From the NCBI GenBank assembly GCA_014359355.1, contig JACIZP010000174.1, positions 1-37,519 of the forward strand: a stretch of 37,519 nt of DNA, written 5' to 3'. The notes beneath the pieces were generated by a model, which saw only the letters and a list, made by a program, of their open reading frames with translations, searched no databases and had not been told where the DNA came from. Of the stretch, positions 9,406 to 18,800 are shown in pieces. The first letter of the stretch is position 1, and the number at the start of each line of letters is the position of its first letter. This DNA comes from Calditrichota bacterium. Lineage in GTDB: Bacteria > Zhuqueibacterota > Zhuqueibacteria > JANLFK01 > Oleimicrobiaceae. Both the position numbers and the translations under genes were made by a program.

Positions 9406-10410
9406 ATGAAGCCACTCTTCGTGCGTATACGGCAGTATTTCCAGAAGCCTTCGCGGCGGTGGCGCGTCTACGTGCTGTTGGCAGTGGTGCTCTACTTTGT
9501 CGCCATCAACCAGGTGATCCGCGTCCGGCCTGACCACGCCTTTGTGGCCTTGCTCATGTTGGCGACTCTCCTTGGCAAGGAGAAAGGCAAGCGCTTCCTC
9601 ATCGACTGGAGCCCATTCATCGTCTTCTGGACCGCTTACGACATGATGCGGGGCATCGCCGATTCAGTGCGCGGGGTCATCAACGTGGCGCTCCCCTACC
9701 GAGTGGAGCTGGCACTCTTCGGCCCACTGTTTGGCGGGCAAATTCCCTGTTTCTTCTTCCAACACTGGCAACAGACGTTGGGCGCTTCGCCCCTGCGCCA
9801 GCTCTTAGATGCTTCGGGGGGCCTGTTCTATACGCTCCACTTCGGCCTACCCATCGTCTTGGGCTGGTACTTCTGGCACACAAGGGACGATCGTCGGCTT
9901 TTCTACACCTTTGTTGCCACCTTGACGCTGTTGAATTTCTCCGCGCTGGCCACCTTCATGGTCTATCCTGCGGCTCCTCCCTGGTACGTGTATGCCCACG
10001 GCTTTGGCCAGCCGGCCAAGACCTCTTTCTGGGGCATGGGCGCAGGGGGCCTTCTCAACGTGGACCGCATGATCGGGACCAAGTTCTTCACCACCCTGTG
10101 GGGGGGATTCAATCCCAACCATTTTGCAGCCATCCCGTCCCTGCACGGAGCGTACCCGGTGGTAATCGCCCTGTTCGTCCGCAAGGGTCTGCGCTGGCCG
10201 GTGCCCCTTGTGGCGTTGTACCCTCTGTGCGTGTGGTTCTCTGCCGTGTACCTTAACCAGCACTACATTATCGATCTCCTGATTGGCACCGGCTATGTGG
10301 TGGTTGCTTACGCGGTGGTTTCACGGGTGCTTATGCCGCGAGTGATCGACCCCCTGCTGGCACGCCATGCCCGAAGGTCAGCCGTGCCGGTGACCGCAGA
10401 CGCGAACTGA
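9406..10410 (+). CDS. Aur1-like PAP2-superfamily membrane enzyme (inositol phosphorylceramide synthase-like)
   Basis: A polytopic inner-membrane protein of 334 residues with at least six hydrophobic segments. It carries the PAP2/lipid phosphatase motifs C2 (PSLH, 244-247, with His247) and C3 (NQHYIIDLLIG, with His286 and Asp290), and its overall pattern is that of the PAP2_3/Aur1 group, which moves a phospho-alcohol headgroup from one lipid to another. In yeast Aur1 the product is inositol phosphorylceramide. In bacteria, relatives may act on ceramide or diacylglycerol. The exact substrate cannot be deduced. The ATG at 9406 follows a purine-rich AGGATGAGAGAG; an upstream in-frame ATG at 9328 would precede the candidate promoter's -10 and is rejected. 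A FabH-like gene follows after 21 bases, consistent with a lipid role. Confidence 0.8.
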   Translation: MKPLFVRIRQYFQKPSRRWRVYVLLAVVLYFVAINQVIRVRPDHAFVALLMLATLLGKEKGKRFLIDWSPFIVFWTAYDMMRGIADSVRGVINVALPYRVELALFGPLFGGQIPCFFFQHWQQTLGASPLRQLLDASGGLFYTLHFGLPIVLGWYFWHTRDDRRLFYTFVATLTLLNFSALATFMVYPAAPPWYVYAHGFGQPAKTSFWGMGAGGLLNVDRMIGTKFFTTLWGGFNPNHFAAIPSLHGAYPVVIALFVRKGLRWPVPLVALYPLCVWFSAVYLNQHYIIDLLIGTGYVVVAYAVVSRVLMPRVIDPLLARHARRSAVPVTADAN

Positions 10411-10431
10411 ATTGAGGCGAGCGGATAACCT

Positions 10432-11421
10432 ATGATGAGAGCGCGTATTGCCGGCACAGGAATGTGCGTTCCTGAGCGCGTAGTAACCAATTTCGATTTG
10501 GAAAAGCTGATGGATACCAGCGACGCGTGGATTCGGGAACGCACCGGCATTGTGGAGCGGCGGTTCGTTGAGCCAGGCATCGGCTCTGCCGACCTGGGGT
10601 TGGGCGCGAGCCTGATGGCCCTGGAAGATGCCGGCAAGAGGCCAGAAGATATCGACCTTATCATCTTTGCCACGCTGAGCCCGGAGTACCCATTTCCTGG
10701 TTCCGGCTGTCTGCTGCAGGCCAAGCTGGGCCTCACGGGCATCGGTGCCCTTGACGTCCGCAATCAGTGCAGTGGCTTCATCTACGCCCTGTCCATTGCC
10801 GACCAGTACGTTCGCACCGGCATGTATCGCTGTGTGCTGGTCGTCGGAGCAGAGGTGCAGTCAATTGGACTTAACCTCAGCACTGCGGGGAGGGACACGG
10901 CGGTGCTGTTTGGCGACGGAGCTGGTGCAGTGGTGGTTACCCCCAGCGCAGACGGCTCTGGGATCCTCTCCACGCACCTCCATGCCGACGGTCGTTACGC
11001 CAAAGAGCTGTGGATGGAGCACCCCGGCTGCCTACGCAGTCCGCGTTTAACGCCGGAGATGCTCACCGATGGCAGCCTGGACCCCAAGATGAACGGCAGG
11101 GCCGTGTTCAAGCACGCCGTGACCCGCTTCTGCGAGGCCATCGAGGAGGCGCTGCAGGCCAACGAGCTCACCGTCGAGCAAGTGGCCCTCATCATTCCCC
11201 ACCAGGCAAATCTGCGCATCACCGAAGCGGTGGCCGAGCGCTTCGGGGGGATGGACAAGGTCTACTCCAACATTCACAAGTACGGGAACACAACAGCAGC
11301 CTCCATTCCCATCGCCTTGCACGAAGCGGTGAAAGAGGGTCGCGTACGGAAGGGCGACTACGTCGTGCTGGTGGCGTTCGGCTCGGGATTCACCTGGGCC
11401 TCGGCGGTGATGAAGTGGTAG
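10432..11421 (+). CDS. fabH: 3-oxoacyl-[acyl-carrier-protein] synthase III (FabH-like)
   Basis: A thiolase-fold condensing enzyme that starts fatty acid synthesis by joining an acyl-CoA primer to malonyl-ACP. The Cys-His-Asn triad is visible: Cys113 in RNQCSGF, His257 in IPHQANLRI and Asn286 in YGNTTAAS. The N-terminal DTSDAWIRERTGI is a slightly altered form of the usual NTSDEWI..RTGI. The length (329) is typical. ATG codons at 10432 and 10435 are both possible; no strong ribosome binding site separates them. The gene sits between an Aur1-like lipid enzyme and a phosphofructokinase, and no other fab genes are here, so this may be a dedicated or second FabH supplying a particular acyl chain. 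That is inference. Confidence 0.93.
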   Translation: MMRARIAGTGMCVPERVVTNFDLEKLMDTSDAWIRERTGIVERRFVEPGIGSADLGLGASLMALEDAGKRPEDIDLIIFATLSPEYPFPGSGCLLQAKLGLTGIGALDVRNQCSGFIYALSIADQYVRTGMYRCVLVVGAEVQSIGLNLSTAGRDTAVLFGDGAGAVVVTPSADGSGILSTHLHADGRYAKELWMEHPGCLRSPRLTPEMLTDGSLDPKMNGRAVFKHAVTRFCEAIEEALQANELTVEQVALIIPHQANLRITEAVAERFGGMDKVYSNIHKYGNTTAASIPIALHEAVKEGRVRKGDYVVLVAFGSGFTWASAVMKW

Positions 11422-11454
11422 GATGGACTTCTGCCTGGAGGTGAAGAGTCACTC

Positions 11455-12741
11455 ATGCCAAGAGGCAGCAAGAATCGTTTGGCGATCCTTGTGGGCGGTG
11501 GCCCGGCGCCGGGCATCAACGGCGTCATCAGCGCCGCCACCATTGAGGCGCGCAAATCGGACATCGAGGTGTTGGGCATCATGGACGGCTTCAAATGGCT
11601 CGTCGGCGACAACCTCGATGACCTCCGCCAAAACGTGCGGGAGCTGCACATGCGGGACGTATCACGCATTCACTTCACGGGCGGCTCCATCTTGCGCACC
11701 TCACGGGTCAACCCGACCAAAGATGAGCACACGCTGCGCAACTGCCTGCGCGCCTTCCGCCATTTGGGTGTCAACTATGTCATCACCATCGGCGGGGACG
11801 ACACCATCTACGCCGCGAGTAAGCTGGCCGCGGCAGCCAAGGGCAAGATCAAGTTCGCGCACGTGCCCAAGACCATCGACAACGACTTGCCGCTGCCCGA
11901 CAATCTGCCCACCTTCGGCTTCCAGACTGCCCGGCACTTAGGTGCCGAGTTGGTGAAGAATCTCATGGAGGACTCGCGCACCACCAACCGCTGGTACCTC
12001 ATCGTCGCCATGGGGCGGAAGGCTGGTCACTTGGCGCTGGGCATGGCCAAGGCAGCGGGGGCCACCTTGGCGATCATCGCCGAGGAGTTCAAGCCAGGTC
12101 CTATCACCGTGCAGACCGTGTGCGACGTGCTGGAAGGAGCCATCCTCAAGCGGCGGGCCATGGGCCATGAGCATGGCGTGGCAGTAATCGCCGAGGGGCT
12201 GGCCGAGCGATTCACGCCCGCCGAGCTCAAAGCCATCCCAGGAGTGGTCATTGACTATGACCCCTACGGGAATATCCGGCTGGCTGAGGTGGAATTGGGG
12301 AAAATTCTCAAGCTGCAGCTCGAAAACCGCTTTGCCGCCCGCCAAGACAAGATAGAGATCGTCGAAATCAACATCGGCTATGTGCTCCGCTGCGCCGATC
12401 CCATCCCCTTCGACTGCGAGTACGTGCGCGACCTCGGCTACAGCGCAGTGCGCTACCTGCTGAGCACGCGACCCGAGCACCGCGACAGCGCCCTGATTTG
12501 CGTGAATGGCGGCAAACTGCTGCCTGTACGATTCGAGGACGTGCTGGACCCGGCCACGGGCAAGACGCGTTTACGTCTGGTGGACGTGACCACCGAGTCC
12601 TATCAGGTGGCGCTCGAATACATGGTGCGCTTGCGCCAGCGCGACTTGGCAGACGCGAAGTTCTTGGCAGAAATGGCCAAGATAGCACGGGAGGACCCCG
12701 AGCACCTCCGTCAACGTTTGGCGCACATCGCCCTCCCTTGA
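11455..12741 (+). CDS. pfp: 6-phosphofructokinase with pyrophosphate-dependent motifs
   Basis: Phosphorylates fructose 6-phosphate at C1. The 428-residue protein has GGGPAPGING at 14-23, GGDDT at 113-117, PKTIDND at 138-144 (catalytic Asp142) and MGRKAGHLALG. In this family, Asp at the fourth position of GGDD in place of Gly of GGDGS, and Lys in PKTIDND in place of Gly of PGTIDND, are the residues that select pyrophosphate over ATP. Both are present, so the best reading is diphosphate-fructose-6-phosphate 1-phosphotransferase, a reversible enzyme working in glycolysis and gluconeogenesis. This rests on family knowledge, not assay. GGAGG at 11437-11441 is far (13 bases) from the ATG; a nearer GAAGAG may serve. 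Pyruvate kinase is encoded three genes upstream. Confidence 0.9.
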   Translation: MPRGSKNRLAILVGGGPAPGINGVISAATIEARKSDIEVLGIMDGFKWLVGDNLDDLRQNVRELHMRDVSRIHFTGGSILRTSRVNPTKDEHTLRNCLRAFRHLGVNYVITIGGDDTIYAASKLAAAAKGKIKFAHVPKTIDNDLPLPDNLPTFGFQTARHLGAELVKNLMEDSRTTNRWYLIVAMGRKAGHLALGMAKAAGATLAIIAEEFKPGPITVQTVCDVLEGAILKRRAMGHEHGVAVIAEGLAERFTPAELKAIPGVVIDYDPYGNIRLAEVELGKILKLQLENRFAARQDKIEIVEINIGYVLRCADPIPFDCEYVRDLGYSAVRYLLSTRPEHRDSALICVNGGKLLPVRFEDVLDPATGKTRLRLVDVTTESYQVALEYMVRLRQRDLADAKFLAEMAKIAREDPEHLRQRLAHIALP

Positions 12742-12782
12742 CACAGCCGGCACAGGCAGCGCAGCAGCGGGGAATTTTCTGG

Positions 12783-12811
12783 TTGTTTTTCCTGCGAGAA
12801 AGGCGTATATT
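12783..12811 (+). promoter_or_regulatory. Housekeeping promoter for the yggS-divIVA-ileS-lspA run
   Basis: TTGTTT at 12783-12788 and TATATT at 12806-12811 are separated by exactly 17 bases, a near-consensus sigma-70 arrangement in an AT-rich patch within GC-rich DNA. Transcription would begin near 12818, leaving a leader of only about 18 bases before the ATG at 12836. Confidence 0.75.
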
Positions 12812-12835
12812 TTAGGCCATCGCTGGTAAGGAGTT

Positions 12836-13552
12836 ATGGCAATCGAGGACAACGTCCGCCAGGTTCGGGAGCGCATCGCTGCGGCGTGCGCCCGGGCCGG
12901 TCGCGACCCGCGCGAAGTGGAAATCGTGGCGGTGAGCAAGACCGTGGACGTGGACCGCATTCGTGAGGCGATCGCCGCAGGCATCCGCATTATCGGGGAG
13001 AACAGAGTGCAAGAGGCCTGGCCCAAGGTACAGGCCATTGGCAGAGGGGTGGCGTGGCACATGGTGGGGCACTTGCAGACTAACAAGGTCAAACGTGCCC
13101 TGGAGTGCTTCGACCTGATCCAGTCGGTGGACAGTCTGCATCTGGCCGAAGAAATCAGTCGCCGCGCCACTGCCTGTGGGCGTCGGGTGGAGGTCTTTGT
13201 CGAGGTTAACACCTCTGGGGAACCGTCAAAGTTTGGCGTCCCCCCTGAGCAGGCACCGGACCTGGTGACGCGCATTGCTCGCCTGCCTGGCGTGCGCGTC
13301 CTGGGGCTGATGACCGTCGGTGCCTTCCTCCCTGACCCAGAGCTCGTCCGCCCCTGCTTCGTCACCCTGCGCCAACTGAAAGAGGAAATAGATCGCCTGG
13401 GGGTCGACAACGTGCAGCTCCAACATCTCTCCATGGGCATGACTGACGATTTTGAAGTGGCGGTCGAAGAAGGAGCAACATTGGTGCGCATCGGTAGGGC
13501 GATTTTCGGCCCACGCCAGGCGGGGGCTCAAGTGCTGCGCAACGCCAACTGA
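12836..13552 (+). CDS. yggS: YggS/PLPBP family pyridoxal 5'-phosphate homeostasis protein
   Basis: A 238-residue single-domain TIM-barrel protein of the alanine-racemase N-terminal fold. The PLP-binding Lys is in VAVSKT (about residues 31-36). Other family motifs are GENRVQEAWPK, WHMVGHLQTNK, VFVEVNTSGEPSKFG, LMTVGA, LSMGMTDDFEVAVEEGAT and RIGRAIFG. Members bind PLP without known catalysis and buffer the cofactor and amino-acid pools. The ATG at 12836 follows TAAGGAG (12827-12833) by only 2 bases, an unusually short spacing on a very short leader. The gene is 15 bases upstream of divIVA, a neighbourhood also known in Gram-positive bacteria. Confidence 0.95.
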   Translation: MAIEDNVRQVRERIAAACARAGRDPREVEIVAVSKTVDVDRIREAIAAGIRIIGENRVQEAWPKVQAIGRGVAWHMVGHLQTNKVKRALECFDLIQSVDSLHLAEEISRRATACGRRVEVFVEVNTSGEPSKFGVPPEQAPDLVTRIARLPGVRVLGLMTVGAFLPDPELVRPCFVTLRQLKEEIDRLGVDNVQLQHLSMGMTDDFEVAVEEGATLVRIGRAIFGPRQAGAQVLRNAN

Positions 13553-13567
13553 CCGGAGGGTGCGACG

Positions 13568-14221
13568 GTGAGACTGACGCCACTGGACATACGCAAGCAG
13601 GAGTTTCGACGCGCCGTGCGCGGCTTCGACGTCGATGAAGTGGAGACCTTCCTCGACATGGTGGCCGAACAGTTCGAAACCCTGCTCCGTGAACGCAATA
13701 CGCTCAACGAAGAGGTTCTCAAGCTCCGCACCCAACTGCGGGACTACCAGCAGGTAGAGAAGACCCTGCAGGAGACGTTGATGAACGCCCAGCAGAACAT
13801 CAACGAGTCCCGTGAGTCCTCCCGACGGGAGGCGGAGCTCATCGTGCGGGAGGCGGAGCTACGCGCCGAGGAGATCATCGAGGATGCTCGCAATCAGCTG
13901 CAACAACTGAAAAGCGAGCTCCTGCTGCTGCGCGCGGAAAAGGCCTCCTTCGTGAAACGGCTGAAGCAGCTCCTCCAGTCACAAGTGGAGCTCCTCGAGG
14001 TGTTGGGCAGTGACGACCTCGATCTTGGCCGCTTCAGGAGCGCGCAGCACCAGGAGGAACAAGAGACCCAAGGGGAAGAAGAGGCGGAAAAAAGCGAGCC
14101 GCGCATCGTCGGCTTGGATGAAGAGCCGGCAGCATCACCTGCTTCAGGAACAGAGCGCGCCGCCCCGGAAAAACCCTCTGCGCCACCTCCTGGGCGCCTG
14201 AGCGATGAGTTCATCATCTGA
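13568..14221 (+). CDS. divIVA: DivIVA-domain coiled-coil protein
   Basis: A 217-residue cytoplasmic protein. The first 60 residues are a DivIVA/GpsB lipid-binding domain (LTPLDIRKQEFRRAVRGFD, then DVDEVETFLDMVAEQFE), followed by a long coiled coil (about 35-150) and a charged, Glu- and Pro-rich tail ending in LSDEFII. DivIVA proteins sense negative membrane curvature and recruit division or polar-growth partners. The start is GTG at 13568, supported by GGAGGG at 13555-13560 and by the conserved N-terminus; a hydrophobic residue near the start and Arg14-Arg18 in the family bind the membrane. It follows yggS directly, as in Firmicutes, but with no sepF or yggT between them. Confidence 0.9.
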   Translation: MRLTPLDIRKQEFRRAVRGFDVDEVETFLDMVAEQFETLLRERNTLNEEVLKLRTQLRDYQQVEKTLQETLMNAQQNINESRESSRREAELIVREAELRAEEIIEDARNQLQQLKSELLLLRAEKASFVKRLKQLLQSQVELLEVLGSDDLDLGRFRSAQHQEEQETQGEEEAEKSEPRIVGLDEEPAASPASGTERAAPEKPSAPPPGRLSDEFII

Positions 14222-14262
14222 ACCGCAGGGTAACAGGCACAGAGCAACAGGGAGAATGCGGG

Positions 14263-14961
14263 ATGAACAGTGTGAGGTGGGTTGGTGTGGTGGCCGTGCT
14301 CAGCGCGGCTATGGGGTGCGCACACTGGACGGCGGTGTCCAAGGATGAGGTGAGGCCGAAAGAGACGGTGCAGCTCTCCCTCAGGTCCGGCACCGTGGTC
14401 CAGGGAGAGGTCCTTGCGGCAGACGCCACGCACCTGATTGTGCAGGGCGATGACGGTCGGGCATTTCGAGTGGCTACTCAGGACATCACCAGCCTCAAGC
14501 GCAGGCCTCCGGTTTGCGACGACAACGGCATGCCCATCTCCGAGCGGGAGATTGCCGCAGTTAAAGGGCATCGCCAACTTTTCTTGTACACCTTCGGCGG
14601 AACCGCCCTTAGCTGTGGAGTGAGCTTTTACCTGGGCTCGATGCTACAGCGTGGCTTGCAGGAAGACCAGACCGATAACACGCTGCGCATCGCTACCACT
14701 GCCGTGGGCACAGCTGTCGGCGCCCTCTATTTTGCCCTGAGGGGGGACAAGAAGGACCGCCAATACGCCATCCAGCAGATCAATGCTGAGCGGCTGCGTG
14801 CCTCGGAAGAGGAGCTGAACGCGGAGAGGGCGCGCAAGGCTCAGGTGGAGGCCGAATTAGAGAGGCTGCGCCGCGAGCAGGAGGCTCAGGAACGCGAGAT
14901 TGAGGCGCTGCGCAAGCAGATAGAGGCACAACAGCAAGGAAAGCAGAAACCGCCACGCTGA
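14263..14961 (+). CDS. Hypothetical lipoprotein with Sm-like segment and C-terminal coiled coil
   Basis: I do not recognise a named family. The first 19 residues are a lipoprotein signal with lipobox AAMGC (Cys19). Residues about 35-75 (ETVQLSLRSGTVVQGEVLA and following strands) resemble the beta-barrel Sm-like folds found in several FCB lipoproteins. Two hydrophobic stretches (about 105-125 and 140-158) with Gly-rich helices could be membrane-spanning or glycine-zipper segments. The last 70 residues are a strongly charged coiled coil rich in Glu, Arg and Gln. It is probably an envelope protein anchored at the inner or outer membrane. It lies between divIVA and the phosphorylase gene in the same direction. 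Confidence 0.75.
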   Translation: MNSVRWVGVVAVLSAAMGCAHWTAVSKDEVRPKETVQLSLRSGTVVQGEVLAADATHLIVQGDDGRAFRVATQDITSLKRRPPVCDDNGMPISEREIAAVKGHRQLFLYTFGGTALSCGVSFYLGSMLQRGLQEDQTDNTLRIATTAVGTAVGALYFALRGDKKDRQYAIQQINAERLRASEEELNAERARKAQVEAELERLRREQEAQEREIEALRKQIEAQQQGKQKPPR

Positions 14962-14978
14962 GAAGAGGTATCGCGGCA

Positions 14979-15800
14979 ATGCAGGGACTACGTCAACAGC
15001 TTGAAGAAACTACTGCCTTCATCCGCAAGCACACCCAGATGCAACCGGAGGTGGGGATCATCCTTGGCACCGGGCTTGGGGCCCTTGCTGACGAAATAGA
15101 AAAGGAAGCCGTGCTTCCTTACGAGGAGATCCCCCACTTTGCCCGCTCCACGGTGGAATTCCACGCGGGCAAGCTACTCTTCGGTAAGCTGGGCGGCAAG
15201 AGGGTGATGGCCATGCAGGGCCGCTTCCACTACTACGAAGGGTACACGATGAAGCAGATCACCTATCCGGTGCGCCTCATGAAGCACCTTGGGGCACACA
15301 CGCTGGTGGTCTCTTCAGCAAGCGGCTGCCTCAATCCGCTCTTCCGCCCTGGCCAGATCGTGATCATCACCGACCACATCAACCTCCTCGGGGATAACCC
15401 CCTCATCGGCGTCAACGATGACTCGCTGGGGCCGCGCTTTCCGGACATGTCCGAGCCCTACAGCCGGGCCCTCATCGCCTTGGCCGAGCAGGTGGCCATG
15501 GAGGAAAAGATCTGGGTGCAAAAGGGCGTATACGTGGCCATGACCGGTCCCTCGTTGGAGACGGCTGCCGAATACCGCTTCTTGCGTACCATCGGGGCAG
15601 ACGTGGTGGGTATGTCCACCGTGCCAGAGGTGATAGTGGCCGTGCATGCGGGTATGCGGGTGCTGGGCCTGTCCGTCATCACCGACGCCTGCTTTGCCGA
15701 CTGCCTGAAGCCGGCCGACATCAAGGAAATCTTGCATTTTGCAAAACAGGCCGAGCCCAGCCTGACGATTCTGATGCGCAAGGTCATCGAGAGAATGTGA
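14979..15800 (+). CDS. punA: Purine nucleoside phosphorylase, trimeric (PNP I) type
   Basis: Cleaves purine nucleosides with phosphate to the free base and (deoxy)ribose 1-phosphate in purine salvage. The 273 residues align throughout with the trimeric family: phosphate loop LGTGLG (29-34), GRFHYYEG (81-88), TGPSLETAAEYR (189-200) with the base-binding Glu195, and GADVVGMSTVPE (206-217). The residue matching human Asn243, in SLITN, is Asp236 here in SVITDACF. In the human enzyme this change widens use from 6-oxopurines to adenosine, so broader specificity is possible, though many bacterial relatives share the Asp. The gene is 17 bases after the lipoprotein gene and 34 before ileS. Confidence 0.95.
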   Translation: MQGLRQQLEETTAFIRKHTQMQPEVGIILGTGLGALADEIEKEAVLPYEEIPHFARSTVEFHAGKLLFGKLGGKRVMAMQGRFHYYEGYTMKQITYPVRLMKHLGAHTLVVSSASGCLNPLFRPGQIVIITDHINLLGDNPLIGVNDDSLGPRFPDMSEPYSRALIALAEQVAMEEKIWVQKGVYVAMTGPSLETAAEYRFLRTIGADVVGMSTVPEVIVAVHAGMRVLGLSVITDACFADCLKPADIKEILHFAKQAEPSLTILMRKVIERM

Positions 15801-15834
15801 ATTGACGAGTGCCAACCACACTGAGTCGAAGTGA

Positions 15835-18800
15835 ATGACTATGTATCGCGAGTTCTCGGGTCGGGTCGATTACCCTCAACTGGAAAGGGATGTGCTCAAG
15901 TTTTGGGAAGAGCAAAGAATCTTCCAGAAGAGCGTCGAGTCGCGGGACCCGGCCCACAAGTTCGTCTTTTATGAAGGTCCCCCTACCGCCAATGGGCGTC
16001 CTGGCATCCACCACGTCATCTCGCGCACGGTAAAGGATTTCGTCTGCCGCTGGCGGACCATGCAGGGCTATCGCGTGGAGCGGAAGGCGGGCTGGGATAC
16101 GCACGGCTTGCCAGTGGAAATCGAGGTCGAAAAGAAGCTGGGCATCCAGCGCAAAGACCAGATCATCGCCTACGGCATCGAGCGCTTCAACGAGGAATGC
16201 CGCAAATCGGTCTTTGCCTACAAAGAAGACTGGGACGAAATGACTCGCCGCATCGGCTTCTGGGTCGACCTCGAGAACCCGTACATCACCTACACCAACG
16301 ACTACATCGAGACGGTCTGGTGGATCTTGCACCAGTTTTGGAAGAAGGGCCTCCTCTACCAAGGGCACAAGATCCTCCCCTACTGTCCACGGTGCGAGAC
16401 GCCGCTCTCCAGCCATGAGGTCTCGCAAGGGTATGAAGAGGTCGAGGATCCCTCCATCTACGTGAAGGTGCCGATTGTCGGCCAGGAAAACACCTTCTTC
16501 CTGGTGTGGACGACTACCCCATGGACCCTCCTCTCTAACGTCGCTCTGGCTCTGCATCCGGAGCTCTCCTACGTGAAGGTGTGGCACCAAGGAGCACACC
16601 TCGTGCTTGGCCTTGACCGCCTCTCGTGTCTCGACGGCGAGTACGAAATCGAAGAGAAGATGCGTGGGGAACAGTTGGCAGGCGTGAGCTACGAGCCGCT
16701 GTTCAGCTACCTCTCCCCGGAAAAGCGCGCCTATTACACCATTCTCGCCGACTTTGTGAGCACCGAGGAGGGAACGGGCATCGTCCACATTGCCCCGGCC
16801 TTCGGCGAGGAGGACTACCAGGTAGGCGAACAGTACGACCTGCCCATATTGCAGCCGGTGGACAGGAGCGGGTGCTTCACCGCGGAGATTCAGCCTTGGC
16901 AGGGCATGTTCGTCAAGGATGCCGACCCCCTCATTATCGACAACTTGCGCCAGCGGCAGCTCTTGTACAAGGCCGAGCGCATCAGACATAGCTACCCCTT
17001 CTGCTGGCGGTGTTCCTCGCCGCTGCTTTACTACGCGCGCAAGTCGTGGTACCTGCGCACCACCGCGTTCAGGGAAGCCTTGATCCGCAACAACCGGTCG
17101 ATCAAGTGGTTCCCTCCTGAAGTGGGTGAGGGCCGCTTCGGCGAGTGGCTGGAAAACAACATCGATTGGGCCCTGTCACGGGACCGCTTCTGGGGCACAC
17201 CGCTCAACATCTGGATCTGCGAAGGCTGCGGAGCCCAGGAGAGTGTCGGCAGCGTGGCCGAGCTCATGGAACGCGGCGGACTGCGAGAGGTCATCGACCT
17301 GCACCGCCCCTACATTGACCAAGTCAGCATTCCTTGCCCCTCTTGCGGCCAGTCCATGCGGCGCACCCCAGAGGTCCTCGACTGCTGGTTCGATTCCGGG
17401 GCAATGCCTTACGCCCAGTTCCACTACCCCTTTGAGAACGTGGCGGTTTTCGAGCAGAACTTCCCTGCTGACTTCATCGCCGAGGGCGTAGACCAGACCA
17501 GAGGGTGGTTCTACTCGCTGCTGGTGCTCAGCACTCTGCTCTTTGACAAGCCCGCCTACAAGAGCTGCGTATCCCTTGGGCTCATTCTGGACAAAGAAGG
17601 CCAGAAGATGTCCAAGAGCCGTGGCAATACGGTTGACCCGTTCGACCACCTGAACAAGGAGGGCGCCGATGCCTTGCGCTGGTACTTGCTCACGGCCAGC
17701 GCGCCATGGCTGCCGACCCGTTTTGATCCCGCCGGAGTCGTGGAAGCACAGAACAAGTTCTTAGACACGTTGGTCAACGTGTACAACTTTTTCGCCATGT
17801 ACGCCAACGTTGATGGCTTTACCCTTAGCGGCGAACGTCTCCCGGTGGAAAAGCGCTCGCAGCTGGACCGCTGGCTGCTGTCGACGCTGCACAGCACCGT
17901 GCGCGTGGTCAACGACGATCTGGAGCACTATGAGCTGTCGCGAGCCGCGCGGCGCATCGGCGAATTCGTGATCGACGACCTATCCAACTGGTACGTACGA
18001 CGCTCCCGCCGACGCTTTTGGAAGGCAGAAAACAACCAAGATAAGCTAGCCGCCTATCAAACGCTCTACGAGGCGCTCATCACCAGCGTGCGTCTGGCTG
18101 CGCCTTTCGTGCCTTTCATCACCGACGAGCTGTACCGCCGGCTGAAAGAGGGCAGTGGCGTCTCTTTGCCAGAAAGCGTCCACTTGGACGCCTATCCAAG
18201 GCCTGACCAACCTCCGTGCGACTTCTGCGATGAGCAGCTGGAAGAGCGCATGAACTTGGTGCGCCAGATTGTGCTCCTCGGGCGCGCGTTGCGCAACCAG
18301 GCCGGCGTGAAAGTGCGGCAACCTCTGGCCAGGCTGGTGGTGGTCGACCCTCACGACCGGCGGCGGGCCATGCTGGACGGCATGGAGAACCTGCTCTTGG
18401 AGGAGTTGAACATCAAACGGGTGGAGTTTGTGGCCGATTCTTCTGCCCTACACAGCCGTCGCGCCGAGCCGGTCTTCCGCGCTTTGGGGCCGAAATTTGG
18501 CAACAAGGTCAATGCGGTGGCCCAGGCCATCCGCTCGCTGGGTGAGGAGCAGATCAGCACACTGCTGGCGCGCGGGGTTCTGTCCCTGGCGGTGGACGGC
18601 ATGGAAGTAACCGTCGCGCCCGAGGATGTGCAAGTGGTGATGCAACAGGCGCCGGGACTGGTAGTTGGCACCGAAGGCGAACTGACCGTCGCCTTGGATA
18701 CCACTCTGAACGAGGACCTTGAATTGGAGGGCTTGGCGCGGGAGTTTGTCAACCGAGTTCAGAACACCCGTAAGGAGGCGCAGTTCGACGTTGTGGACCG

